A DNA stretch of 11,811 nt from CAZLBV01 sp964557845 (GTDB lineage Bacteria; Acidobacteriota; Aminicenantia; Aminicenantales; Aminicenantaceae). A model generated the notes under the pieces. That model had not been told where the DNA came from, searched no databases, and saw only the letters and a list, made by a program, of their open reading frames with translations. Both the position numbers and the translations under genes were made by a program. The DNA is taken from contig CAZLBV010000012.1 in NCBI GenBank assembly GCA_964557845.1, positions 1-11,811 of the forward strand, written 5' to 3'. Positions 1-7,456 of the stretch are shown piece after piece; the first letter of the stretch is position 1, and each line of letters opens with the position of its first letter.

Positions 1-83
1 TTCCGATCCTGATGGCCGCGCTGCTGCTGGCGCTGCCGGCCGCCGCGCAGGAGGTCAACTTCTCTCCCGCCGCCACCGAAGCT
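1..83. other. Foreign GC-rich segment at the left edge, probable chimeric join
   Basis: By direct count the first 80 bases are about 71% GC and the next 80 are about 40%. Read on the plus strand in the frame of base 3, the segment encodes a secretion-signal-like peptide: a hydrophobic Ala/Leu run, an Ala-x-Ala-Gln cleavage-type site, then EVNFSPAATE. That resembles, from memory, the N-terminus of small secreted DUF1311/LprI-like proteins of high-GC alphaproteobacteria (Rhodobacteraceae type). From about base 81 the frame continues as the interior of a lipid kinase (ANKGRTGKRW), which in its family follows an N-terminal strand and an NP motif that are absent here. Codon choice changes at the same point. 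The simplest reading is an artificial join at about 80-83. A natural fusion is much less likely because the kinase would lose its nucleotide-binding N-terminus. Confidence 0.75.
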
Positions 84-977
84 AATAAAGGGCGGACAGG
101 AAAAAGATGGCAGCACATTAAGGAAGCGCTTTCTGCCTTTTTCAAAGAATTTAAATACGAATTTACAGAAAAACCTTTACATGCCATTGAAATATCAAGA
201 TCTGCCATTAAAGATGGATCTGAACTCATTGTTGCTATCGGTGGTGATGGTACGGTTAATGAGATCGCCAATGGTTTTTTTGAAAACTTAAAAATAATCA
301 ATCCACAGACCATCTTAGGTTTAATTCCTTCCGGAACCGGGTGCGACCTAAGCCGCAGCCTGAAAATCCCTAACCGGTTAAAACATGCACTCGAGGTGAT
401 AACTCAAGCACCCTCTGCTCTAATAGATATTGGCCGAACAACATTTGTAAACCACTTAGGGCAGCAGGAAGAACGCATGTTTCTGAATGTCGGGGATTTC
501 GGCGTCGGCGGTGAGGTGGTTAAAAGAGTCAACGACAACCGAATGAAGAGAAGGGCTTCTTCATATCTTAAGTGTCTTCTATCCGTATTTTTCAATTATC
601 GTAACAAAAAAATAAAAATAAAAATTGACGGAAACGATATCCCTCAAGATGAATATTTGATAGGAGCCGTGGCTAACGGAAAAATATTTGGAAAAGGAAT
701 GAAGATCGCCCCCAACGCTAAGCTTAACGATGGTTATTTTGATATTATATTGATCAAGGGAATGAAATCCTGGCAATTCCTTCTCAATGCCTATAGATTA
801 TATTCCGGAACTCACTTGAGCCTTCCCCAGATCTCCCTCATTCAAGGGAAAAAAATCGAGGCCGACTCTTTTGAGGGAGATGAGGTCTTGATCGAATTAG
901 ATGGAGAACAGCTTGGCCGTCTGCCGGCTAATTTTGAGATTTTACCCAGCAGGATCCCGATTATTGGATATGTATAA
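12..977 (+). CDS. Diacylglycerol/sphingosine kinase family lipid kinase, 5' end replaced by foreign sequence
   Basis: Member of the DagK/YegS/LCB5 lipid kinase family, cytoplasmic or membrane-peripheral enzymes that phosphorylate diacylglycerol or related lipids using ATP. Genuine family sequence starts at residue 24 of this frame with ANKGRTGKRW. The nucleotide-binding signature VAIGGDGTVNEIANG is at about residues 74-88 and the second glycine motif PSGTGCDLSRS at about 106-116, where many relatives have GTGNDF, so Cys replaces Asn. The C-terminal beta-sandwich domain includes KIAPNAKLNDGYFDI and ends in LDGEQLGRLPANFEILP, typical of the family. The first strand and NP motif are missing, and the ATG at 12 lies in the GC-rich foreign segment, so this is not the natural start; about 10-15 native residues seem to be lost. 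The gene converges on the transglycosylase gene. Family assignment is firm; the substrate is not determined. Confidence 0.85.
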   Translation: MAALLLALPAAAQEVNFSPAATEANKGRTGKRWQHIKEALSAFFKEFKYEFTEKPLHAIEISRSAIKDGSELIVAIGGDGTVNEIANGFFENLKIINPQTILGLIPSGTGCDLSRSLKIPNRLKHALEVITQAPSALIDIGRTTFVNHLGQQEERMFLNVGDFGVGGEVVKRVNDNRMKRRASSYLKCLLSVFFNYRNKKIKIKIDGNDIPQDEYLIGAVANGKIFGKGMKIAPNAKLNDGYFDIILIKGMKSWQFLLNAYRLYSGTHLSLPQISLIQGKKIEADSFEGDEVLIELDGEQLGRLPANFEILPSRIPIIGYV

Positions 978-1082
978 AAAAGCAGAATATAGAAAAAAAC
1001 CAGAAGATAGAAGTTAGAATAATTTTAAGTATTGAGTTTTAAGTGAAAAAAGTTGGGAAACCGGAGTAACAAATAATCAGGT

Positions 1083-1682
1083 TTATTTATTCTCTTTTCT
1101 TATTACGTAGTTCGGATTATTCGTTAATACGATCTTTCCTGATTCTGTACGAAATTTAAAGATCTGGGTGCGTGTAGAAATATAAGCCTTATTGTAGTTG
1201 GCGGTAACTTTTTTGACATAATTAATTGTTTCATTATAAGGAGGGATTCCGTCATACTCCTTGATCGCTTCCTGGCCGGCATTATAAGCGGCTAAAACAA
1301 GATCTGTTTTATCATTGAACAATTTCATTAAATACTTCAGGTATTTCACTCCACCTTCAATATTCTGTCTGGGATCATATCGGTCTTCTACTCCATATTC
1401 CCTGGCAGTCGCAGGCATTAACTGCATCAGGCCGACTGCTCCTTTTTTTGAAACCGCATAGGGGTCATAATTGGATTCCACCAGGATGATGGAATGGATC
1501 AGTTTAGCAGGAACATTGTACCGGTAGGCCACTTCCTGAATAATACCATCATAAGCATTTCTACCTGAGGTATTAATCGCTGCGCTGCTATGTAAAATAA
1601 CGGCAAATAAAAAAAAGATGAGAAACAAGCGAATTTTAGCCCCATTAAATCTTAAGTTTAGCATCATGGTTCTTTTTTTCAT
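1083..1682 (-). CDS. Secreted lytic transglycosylase, SLT domain
   Basis: Soluble-lytic-transglycosylase-like enzyme that cleaves the MurNAc-GlcNAc bond of peptidoglycan with formation of anhydroMurNAc; it should act in the periplasm. The 199-residue protein has a basic start and a hydrophobic segment (about residues 18-35, ending in an Ala-Ala site) that serves as a signal peptide. The SLT fold follows: catalytic Glu69 in ESNYDPYAVS, GLMQLMPATA at about 84-93, AAYNAG at 131-136 and INYVKKV at about 153-159. The tail (about 174-190, KFRTESGKIVLTNNP) resembles the short DUF4124-like beta motif found on some periplasmic proteins. The start is uncertain: the ATG at 1682 has no good ribosome site, and ATGs at 1667 and 1664 (residues 6 and 7) are alternatives that keep the signal peptide. 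It is last on the minus strand, 102 bases after alaS. No clear terminator follows in the 105 bases before the convergent lipid kinase gene. Confidence 0.9.
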   Translation of the reverse strand: MKKRTMMLNLRFNGAKIRLFLIFFLFAVILHSSAAINTSGRNAYDGIIQEVAYRYNVPAKLIHSIILVESNYDPYAVSKKGAVGLMQLMPATAREYGVEDRYDPRQNIEGGVKYLKYLMKLFNDKTDLVLAAYNAGQEAIKEYDGIPPYNETINYVKKVTANYNKAYISTRTQIFKFRTESGKIVLTNNPNYVIRKENK

Positions 1683-1686
1683 TTAT

Positions 1687-1715
1687 ATAATGTCAAACCC
1701 CTTTGAGGAGTTCAA
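1687..1715 (-). promoter_or_regulatory. Weak candidate promoter for the transglycosylase gene
   Basis: On the minus strand TTGAAC (1710-1715) is followed after 17 bases by CATTAT (1687-1692), a fair sigma-70-like pair. Transcription would begin at or just inside the annotated ATG at 1682, which would imply a leaderless message or use of the ATGs at 1667/1664. The site overlaps the palindromic repeat and could be chance in AT-rich DNA. Confidence 0.22.
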
Positions 1716-1729
1716 TCCCCTTTAGGGGT
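1693..1729. repeat. Two tandem imperfect hairpin-forming repeat units
   Basis: Two 18-base units, 1693-1710 and 1712-1729, share TCAA-N-CCCCTTT and then a G-rich arm. The right-hand unit forms CCCC-TTTA-GGGG, extended by TTCA/TGAA after a two-base bulge; the left-hand unit pairs more weakly (CC/GG around TTTGA). They sit alone between alaS and the transglycosylase gene. No T-tract follows, so they are not a standard intrinsic terminator on either strand. They may be a copy of a dispersed intergenic palindromic repeat or an mRNA-stabilising structure; neither can be shown from one locus. Confidence 0.4.
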
Positions 1730-1784
1730 GAAATTTAGATTAAGGTAAAATCATCTTCCTTTTGATCTATTATCTATCACATCT

Positions 1785-4433
1785 TTAGTCGGATTTACTC
1801 ACGATTTCCTTTATAAATTTCTTACTCTCTTTTAAGGCTTCCTCCAGCTTATCTGTTTTTGATCCTCCGGCTTGGGCAAAATCAATCCTTCCACCACCGC
1901 CGCCTCCAACAATTGGTGCAATTTTTTTTATGATCTTATCAGCGGACAAGCGGTCAGTGATATCTTTGGTTACAGAAGAAACAATAATAACTTTTTTATC
2001 AATTACTGACCCCAAGACCACAACACCGGATCCGAGTTTCTGTCTCTGATTATCTGCCAACTCACGTAACTCCGTTATATTCAAACCTTCAACTTTTTGG
2101 GCCAAGACTTTTATCCCCCCAATACTGATCACCTCATCAGGTTTCTTTTTAAATTTGAGAGAGGTCAGCTTTTGTCTAAGAACCTTGTTTTCCTTTTCTG
2201 CAGCCTTGAGAGAATCTTTCAACCTTTCCAAGTGAGGCAGAATGTTTTTACGGGAAGCGGTGACCATATTCAGGACATCCTCCAAAATTCCTTCTGTTTC
2301 CTGAACATACTGAAGAGCATGCTCTCCGGTAACCGCTTCTATTCTTCTCATACCGGCAGCAATACTGGTCTCGGATATTATCTTGAATAATCCAATCTCT
2401 CCGGTGGTATTTACATGTATTCCACCACATAACTCTTTACTGAAATCTCCCACCGTAACCATTCGGACCTTTTCAGCATATTTCTCTTCAAAAATAGCCA
2501 TCGCACCGGCTTTGATTCCTTCTTCCAGATCAACCACCTGCGTATCCACTAAAATATCTTCCCTGATTATCTGATTTACTAGTTCCTCTATATGCAGCAG
2601 CTCGACTCTATCCAGGGCTGAAAAATGCGTAAAGTCAAATCTGAATCTTGAAGGAGAAACCAGAGACCCTGCCTGCATGACATGGTCGCCCAACACCCTC
2701 CGTAAAGAGGCATGCAGAAGATGGGTTGAGGTATGGTTTCTGCGGATGTCGTTTCTAGTTTTTAACTCAACCTCAGCATCAACTGTATCGTTTAATTTGA
2801 CCTTTCCGGATAACACCTTGACTTTCTGAGATATGATACCTGGTAAAGGATAATAAGTGTTTTCCACTACCGCAGAAAAATAGGGATTTTTTAAAATCCC
2901 TATATCTCCGATCTGGCCACCTGCTTCTGCATAGAATGGGGTTTTATCTAGAAATATTTCAGCAGATTCTCCTTCTTTGAGCTGAAATGCTTTTTTTTCA
3001 TCTTTAAATAAGGAAATAACCTTAGCTCCCGAGTATTTGGTTTGAGAATAACCTATAAATTCTGTTCTTAAATTTTTGAGTTTTTCATAAGCCTTGCGTT
3101 TTTTTTGTTCCTCTTCCCCTTTCCAGGCCAGCCGGGCTCTTTTCCTCTGGTTCTCCAGCTCTTTTGAAAATCCTTTTTCATCCACAATAAGATTCTCTTC
3201 TTCTGCTAATTCTTGAGAAAGTTCAAGTGGGAACCCAAAAGTATCATATAATTTAAATATTTTCTTACCAGAAATTATATTCGACTGGTTTTTCTTTGTT
3301 TCTTCTACATATTGGCTGAATGTTCTTATACCGGCTGATAAGGTATGCGAAAACCGTTGTTCCTCAGATAGGCAGATCTTTGAAATATATTCACTTGAGT
3401 TAAGAAGCTCCGGATAGTAATCCTTCATGCTATCAATGACAACTCCGGCTAATTTGTACAGAAAAGGTTCTTCCATTCCCAAAACATTGCCTTTCCGATA
3501 GGCTCTCCTGATCAATCTCCTCAGGACGTATCCCCTTCCTTCATTGGCCGGTAGGATCCCATCACCGATCAGAAAAGTAATGGCTCGCAAATGATCTGCA
3601 ATAATTCTCATATAAATATCGGAATCATTATCTGAAGGGTAGTCAATTTGACAGAGTTCACTGACAGCATCTATCAATGGCATGAACAAATCCGTGTCGA
3701 AATTATTAATCTTGCCTTGAAGTACAGCAGCTATTCTTTCCAGTCCCATCCCTGTGTCGATCGAAGGAGAAGGAAGATCATGAAGTTCTCCCTTTTCATC
3801 CTGGTAAAACTGCATAAAAACCAGATTCCATAATTCAAAAAAACTATTATCACCATTTTCTATCAGAGAACGTGGACTGCCTTTTCTGTTCGTTTCCCTT
3901 AAATCATAATGAATTTCTGAGCATGGACCGCAAGGACCTGTTTCTCCCATTGACCAGTAATTGTCTTTTTTCCCGAAACGGAAAATCCTTTCTGAGGAAA
4001 GGCCCACGCCTTTATTCCATTGGTTAAAGGCATCCTCATCTTCCTCATAAACAGTAATGTAAAGCCTCTTTTTATCAAGTTTAAAAACCTCGGTTATCAA
4101 TTCCCAAGCATATTCTACCGCTTCTTTTTTAAAATAATCACCAAATGAAAAATTACCCAACATTTCAAAAAAAGTATGGTGTTTTGATGTTCTTCCTACC
4201 TGTTCCAGATCATTATGTTTACCGCTTACCCGCATGCATTTTTGTACAGATGCAGCTCTTGAATAACTGCGTGTCTCCAACCCCAGGAATATATTCTTGA
4301 ATTGGTTCATACCGGCATTGGTAAAAAGAATTGTAGGGTCATCTTGTGGTAAAAGAGGAGAGCTCTTTACGATCTTATGTCCTTTCCCGGAGAAAAAATC
4401 CAGGAAAGTCTCTCGAATTTCCTGTGCCTTCAT
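1785..4433 (-). CDS. alaS: Alanine--tRNA ligase
   Basis: Charges tRNA-Ala with alanine using ATP and hydrolyses mischarged Ser- or Gly-tRNA-Ala in the cytoplasm. The 882-residue length is normal for bacterial AlaS. Visible parts in order: the class II catalytic core (SSPLLPQDDPTILFTNAGM at about 24-42, then HHTFFEMLGNFSFGDYF), the tRNA-recognition region (RGYVLRRLIRRA), the editing domain with zinc-binding H567-x3-H571 and C669-x3-H673, a coiled-coil linker (about 720-775), and the C-Ala domain with its glycine-rich stretch followed by RIDFAQAGG near 842-856. All key motifs are intact. The ATG at 4433 lies 12 bases after the pilT stop and has no strong Shine-Dalgarno sequence, so it probably depends on translation of pilT and on the promoter upstream of pilT. 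Confidence 0.98.
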   Translation of the reverse strand: MKAQEIRETFLDFFSGKGHKIVKSSPLLPQDDPTILFTNAGMNQFKNIFLGLETRSYSRAASVQKCMRVSGKHNDLEQVGRTSKHHTFFEMLGNFSFGDYFKKEAVEYAWELITEVFKLDKKRLYITVYEEDEDAFNQWNKGVGLSSERIFRFGKKDNYWSMGETGPCGPCSEIHYDLRETNRKGSPRSLIENGDNSFFELWNLVFMQFYQDEKGELHDLPSPSIDTGMGLERIAAVLQGKINNFDTDLFMPLIDAVSELCQIDYPSDNDSDIYMRIIADHLRAITFLIGDGILPANEGRGYVLRRLIRRAYRKGNVLGMEEPFLYKLAGVVIDSMKDYYPELLNSSEYISKICLSEEQRFSHTLSAGIRTFSQYVEETKKNQSNIISGKKIFKLYDTFGFPLELSQELAEEENLIVDEKGFSKELENQRKRARLAWKGEEEQKKRKAYEKLKNLRTEFIGYSQTKYSGAKVISLFKDEKKAFQLKEGESAEIFLDKTPFYAEAGGQIGDIGILKNPYFSAVVENTYYPLPGIISQKVKVLSGKVKLNDTVDAEVELKTRNDIRRNHTSTHLLHASLRRVLGDHVMQAGSLVSPSRFRFDFTHFSALDRVELLHIEELVNQIIREDILVDTQVVDLEEGIKAGAMAIFEEKYAEKVRMVTVGDFSKELCGGIHVNTTGEIGLFKIISETSIAAGMRRIEAVTGEHALQYVQETEGILEDVLNMVTASRKNILPHLERLKDSLKAAEKENKVLRQKLTSLKFKKKPDEVISIGGIKVLAQKVEGLNITELRELADNQRQKLGSGVVVLGSVIDKKVIIVSSVTKDITDRLSADKIIKKIAPIVGGGGGGRIDFAQAGGSKTDKLEEALKESKKFIKEIVSKSD

Positions 4434-4445
4434 AGAGGTTTAACT

Positions 4446-5594
4446 TTATTCCAACCCCTTGGTTTTTTCTTCTTCTCCCCGCTGCATTTCCTGTTCCATA
4501 TCATCAAGAGCTAAATCCGAGGCTGATCTTATTCCCATGACTCGTAATTTGAAATTATCTGGACTGGATGAATATCTTAAACCTTGATCATAAGATATGT
4601 AACCTTCTTTATACAGCCCGTAGATAGACTGGTCGAAGGTCTGCATTTGGTATTGTGAGACACCGGTAGCAATGGCATCCCTGATGAGCACGGTTTTTTC
4701 CCTATCGGCCACACAATCCGAAATATAGGGTGTATTTATCATGACTTCTACAGCCGGCACACGACCGTCTCCTTCCTTTTTTGGAATAAGACGCATGGAA
4801 ATGATCGCTTTCAAAATACTGGCAAGCTGAAGCCTGACCTGCCTTTGGTGATGAGGAGGAAATACAGAAATAATCCTGTTGATGGTCTCAGGAGCATCCA
4901 GGGTATGCAGGGTACTTAAGACCAGATGACCTGTCTCTGCAGCCAGCAGTCCGGTTTCTATGGTATCGAGATCCCGCATTTCTCCCACTAGGATAATATC
5001 CGGATCCTCACGTAAAGAGGCCCGCAGCCCTCTTGAAAAATTAACCACATCCACTCCAACTTCTCTCTGACTGATTGTGCTTTTTTTATCCCGATGCAGA
5101 TATTCAATAGGATCTTCAATGGTAATAATATTTTCCCTTCTGGACATGTTGATGTGATCGATCATGGCAGCAAGAGTGGTGGTTTTCCCTGAACCGGTGG
5201 TCCCAGTAACCAGAATAAGCCCCCTCTGCTCACCGGCAATGGTTTCTAGAACAGGAGGGAGGTGTAATTCTTTGATATTCAGCACTTCCAGTGGAATGAT
5301 TCTAAGAACAATGGCAAAACTTCCTCTCTGTTGGTAGATACTTCCTCTAAATCTTCCAAATCCTCCAAGGCTGTAGGCTAAGTCCAGATCCATTTCCTTT
5401 TTAAGTATTTCTTTTTGATAAGGAGATGTTATCTGATCAGCCAATTCTCTGGTGTTCTCCGGTGACAATCTTGGAAAACTGGTTAAAGGTTTCAATTTTC
5501 CATGGATACGCACTATTGGAAAATTACCAGCTTTAAGGTGAAGGTCAGAAGCTTCACTCTCGATTGCAATTTTTAAAAGATCATCAATGTTCAT
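4446..5594 (-). CDS. pilT: Type IV pilus retraction ATPase PilT
   Basis: Hexameric AAA-type secretion ATPase at the inner-membrane base of type IV pili; it powers pilus disassembly, twitching motility and DNA uptake. The 382 residues include an N-terminal PAS-like domain (SEASDLHLKAGNFP, about 13-26), the Walker A motif GTTGSGKTTT at 131-140, the Asp box ITIEDPIEY at about 157-165, Walker B (DPDIILVGEMRD, about 197-208) and the His box STLHTLDAPETINR at 227-240. The PilT-type region TVLIRDAIATG is near 301-311, and a charged tail ends the protein. It reads as PilT rather than the extension ATPase PilB, because the long PilB N-terminal domain and zinc-binding Cys motif are absent. The ATG at 5594 is preceded by AGAGGA at good spacing. 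No other pilus genes are in the window, so the machine must be encoded elsewhere. Confidence 0.95.
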   Translation of the reverse strand: MNIDDLLKIAIESEASDLHLKAGNFPIVRIHGKLKPLTSFPRLSPENTRELADQITSPYQKEILKKEMDLDLAYSLGGFGRFRGSIYQQRGSFAIVLRIIPLEVLNIKELHLPPVLETIAGEQRGLILVTGTTGSGKTTTLAAMIDHINMSRRENIITIEDPIEYLHRDKKSTISQREVGVDVVNFSRGLRASLREDPDIILVGEMRDLDTIETGLLAAETGHLVLSTLHTLDAPETINRIISVFPPHHQRQVRLQLASILKAIISMRLIPKKEGDGRVPAVEVMINTPYISDCVADREKTVLIRDAIATGVSQYQMQTFDQSIYGLYKEGYISYDQGLRYSSSPDNFKLRVMGIRSASDLALDDMEQEMQRGEEEKTKGLE

Positions 5595-5676
5595 TTTTTT
5601 CCTCTTGTCTTTTAATATTAATCTTTATTTTCCCAAAAATGAAATCAATCTAACTCTCATTTTAATTCTAGGGATA

Positions 5677-5705
5677 ATCTTATCCAAATTGTGCCATGAA
5701 GTCAA
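5677..5705 (-). promoter_or_regulatory. Sigma-70-like promoter for pilT-alaS with an overlapping palindrome
   Basis: On the minus strand TTGACT (5700-5705) is followed after exactly 17 bases by TAAGAT (5677-5682), between the kinase stop at 5711 and the pilT start at 5594. The -35 matches consensus at five of six positions and the -10 at four of six. The -10 lies within a perfect interrupted palindrome, GGATAA-TC-TTATCC on the plus strand (5672-5685), which could be an operator. A leader of about 75 bases before pilT would result. Confidence 0.5.
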
Positions 5706-5710
5706 TCATC

Positions 5711-6652
5711 CTATCCAACCCGCTCTTTACAGTAAGGGCACACCTTTGCTTTATACGGCAAAGGGCGTCGGCAATTCCAACAAAATTCAGTTTTTCTTTC
5801 GTCGCGGGCTTTTATCCTTCCCCGAATATCTTCAATCTCATGCTTTTTCTGGTCCCGGTTTTTCAAAGATAAAAGTGAACTGACGATCTCTCCCGCCCTT
5901 TGATATCTATCCTCTTTATTAACTAAAAGACACTTCATGATCACTTCATCAACTTCTCTGGGAATACTATTATTTTTTATCTTGGGCGGTGTTATTTTCC
6001 CTTCTTTGGCTTTCTCAAGAATTTTAAATGGATCAGGATCAAAAATAGGCGGCCTGCCGACTAAAAATTCATAAAAAATACATCCAATAGAATAGATATC
6101 AGATTGATATGTGGCTTTCCCCAAAAATTGCTCAGGCGCCATATAGGGAGGAGATCCAATACGGGTGGAGGCATAAGGAACATTGTTTAACCAGGCAGAG
6201 GTGCCAAAATCAGTTATTTTAACCTGATCTTCGATTGATATTATAATGTTTGAAGGTCTCAAATCACGATGGATTATTTTGTTACTGTGAGCATGGTCTA
6301 CCGCTCCTGCTATTTGGACTATGTAGTCGATCGCTTTTTGTGTCTCCAAAATCTTTTCTTTATCAATTATTTTCTCCAGGGTTTTTCCGTTTACATACTC
6401 CATCACCATGAAGAATACATTTTTACTTTTTTCTGCCGCTATCATCCTGACTATATTCGGATGGTTGAGGGCAGCTTGTAATCGAGGCTCTTTCAGCAGC
6501 TTATACAGCTCATCAGATTGTTTATGTGGGACTTTTATGGCAACACGGATGTTGAGCCAGGTATCCTTAGCTAAAAAAACAGCTCCGAATCCTCCGCTCC
6601 CCAAGGACCGTAAGATCTCATATTTTCCAACTTTCTGACCCTGCATAAACAT
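5711..6652 (-). CDS. Soluble Ser/Thr protein kinase with C-terminal zinc ribbon
   Basis: Hanks-type eukaryotic-like protein kinase, predicted to be cytoplasmic because no membrane segment, PASTA or other sensor domain is present. Numbering from the ATG at 6652 (313 residues): glycine loop GSGGFG 18-23, VAIK with ATP-binding Lys40, probable helix-C Glu55, catalytic loop HRDLRPSN 128-135 with Asp130 and Asn135, DFG 148-150, activation loop with Ser/Thr near 162-163, and APE 172-174. Arg132 stands where Ser/Thr kinases normally have Lys. The tail has two CxxC pairs (Cys291/294 and Cys305/308), a zinc-ribbon unit. A longer frame starts at 6691 inside rsmE, but GGAAG seven bases before 6652 and the non-conserved extra 13 residues favour 6652. 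It lies 4 bases after rsmE and is probably co-transcribed with it. Its substrates are unknown; the neighbouring chaperone genes make a stress role possible but unproven. Confidence 0.9.
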   Translation of the reverse strand: MFMQGQKVGKYEILRSLGSGGFGAVFLAKDTWLNIRVAIKVPHKQSDELYKLLKEPRLQAALNHPNIVRMIAAEKSKNVFFMVMEYVNGKTLEKIIDKEKILETQKAIDYIVQIAGAVDHAHSNKIIHRDLRPSNIIISIEDQVKITDFGTSAWLNNVPYASTRIGSPPYMAPEQFLGKATYQSDIYSIGCIFYEFLVGRPPIFDPDPFKILEKAKEGKITPPKIKNNSIPREVDEVIMKCLLVNKEDRYQRAGEIVSSLLSLKNRDQKKHEIEDIRGRIKARDERKTEFCWNCRRPLPYKAKVCPYCKERVG

Positions 6653-6656
6653 AATA

Positions 6657-7406
6657 TTACTTCCAAAATAAAGAAAAGGCGGAAACAGCACTAATTGCAG
6701 CTGTTTCAGACCTTAAAACCAGATCACCAAGACAGGCGCGAGTATATCCGTTCATCACTATATATTCTTCTTCTTTATCTGTCCATCCTCCTTCAGGCCC
6801 TATAAGAATTATGGTCGACGGCGGAATTTCCAGGTTATCATTTCTTGACAATAAAGGTAATAAAATTATTTCTTTCAGACTTTTTTCTGCTTTTTCAGAC
6901 AATATTATTTTATTGGCTGAATCAAATTTTATAACTAATTCTTGAATGGAAACCGGAGGCATTATTTTCACTAAGGTCGATCTTCCGCTCTGCTTTGCAG
7001 CTGAGAGGCAGATCTTTTTCCACCGCATCAGTTTCTGTTCCCATCCATCTTTAATTTTCATAATAGTTCTTTCCGATTTTATGGGAATAAAGGTATGAAT
7101 TCCTAATTCAGTGGCTTTTTGGAGAATGAATTCCATTTTCTTCAATTTAAGCATTGCTTGCCCCAAAATTATTTCGGTACCCGCCTCTTTTTTAGAATCT
7201 TTTTTAATTAGGGATAATTCTGTTTTATTCTGGGAAATGGATTCGATCTTTGCAAGGTAAGTAGTTCCCGTTTCATCAAATAAAAATACTGTATCTCCAG
7301 GCTTTTTCCTGATCACACGGCTTAGATGGTTATGCTCTTCTCCCTCAAGAACAACCCTCTGGGAATTTATTATTTTTTTATCAACAAAAAACCTGTTAGC
7401 AGTCAC
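6657..7406 (-). CDS. rsmE: 16S rRNA (uracil-1498-N3)-methyltransferase RsmE
   Basis: SPOUT-family methyltransferase that uses S-adenosylmethionine to methylate N3 of U1498 in 16S rRNA in the assembled 30S subunit. The 249-residue length is typical. The N-terminal PUA-like domain (NRFFVDKKII; then EEHNHLSRVIRKKPGD at about 23-38) is followed by the SPOUT domain with KATELGIHTFIPIKSERT (about 97-114) and the trefoil-knot SAM motifs LIGPEGGWTDKEEE (201-214) and LGDLVLRSETAAISA (226-240). The start is GTG at 7406. There is no ATG in frame, and AGAGGA abuts the GTG with almost no spacing, so initiation may be coupled: a short upstream open frame ends in a TGA overlapping this GTG (GTGA). rsmE after dnaJ is a common arrangement, but there prmA usually lies between them; it is missing here. 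Confidence 0.95.
   Translation of the reverse strand: MTANRFFVDKKIINSQRVVLEGEEHNHLSRVIRKKPGDTVFLFDETGTTYLAKIESISQNKTELSLIKKDSKKEAGTEIILGQAMLKLKKMEFILQKATELGIHTFIPIKSERTIMKIKDGWEQKLMRWKKICLSAAKQSGRSTLVKIMPPVSIQELVIKFDSANKIILSEKAEKSLKEIILLPLLSRNDNLEIPPSTIILIGPEGGWTDKEEEYIVMNGYTRACLGDLVLRSETAAISAVSAFSLFWK
6660..6664 (-). promoter_or_regulatory. Ribosome binding site that sets the kinase start
   Basis: GGAAG on the minus strand, seven bases upstream of the ATG at 6652 and inside the last codons of rsmE. It supports the 313-residue kinase over the 326-residue frame beginning at 6691, and it makes rsmE-kinase translational coupling likely. Confidence 0.55.
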
Positions 7407-7456
7407 TCCTCTAACTCGAATGATCCTTCAAATATTCCGACAATTACTTCAAAGGG

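Noticed and set aside
978..1082. Terminator between the convergent lipid kinase and transglycosylase genes
   Set aside because: The 105 bases are A-rich on the plus strand and contain a short direct repeat (TTTTAAGT twice, about 1023-1044), but no GC-rich stem followed by a T-run on either strand.
1692..1697. TTGACA on the minus strand as a -35 for the transglycosylase gene
   Set aside because: A -10 at normal spacing would fall inside the coding sequence (AGAACC), so it cannot drive the gene.
5587..5883. 98-codon plus-strand frame across the pilT-kinase gap
   Set aside because: It overlaps the zinc-ribbon end of the kinase and the 5' end of pilT on the other strand, and its protein resembles nothing known. 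The gap is better explained by a promoter.
6653..6691. Upstream ATG at 6691 as the kinase start
   Set aside because: It would overlap rsmE by 35 bases, adds 13 residues unlike kinase N-termini, and lacks a better ribosome site than GGAAG before 6652.
7395..7425. Possible CIRCE-like operator near the rsmE start (GTTAGCAGTCACTCC)
   Set aside because: The CIRCE arms TTAGCACTC and GAGTGCTAA separated by nine bases are not both present; only a partial, non-inverted resemblance exists.
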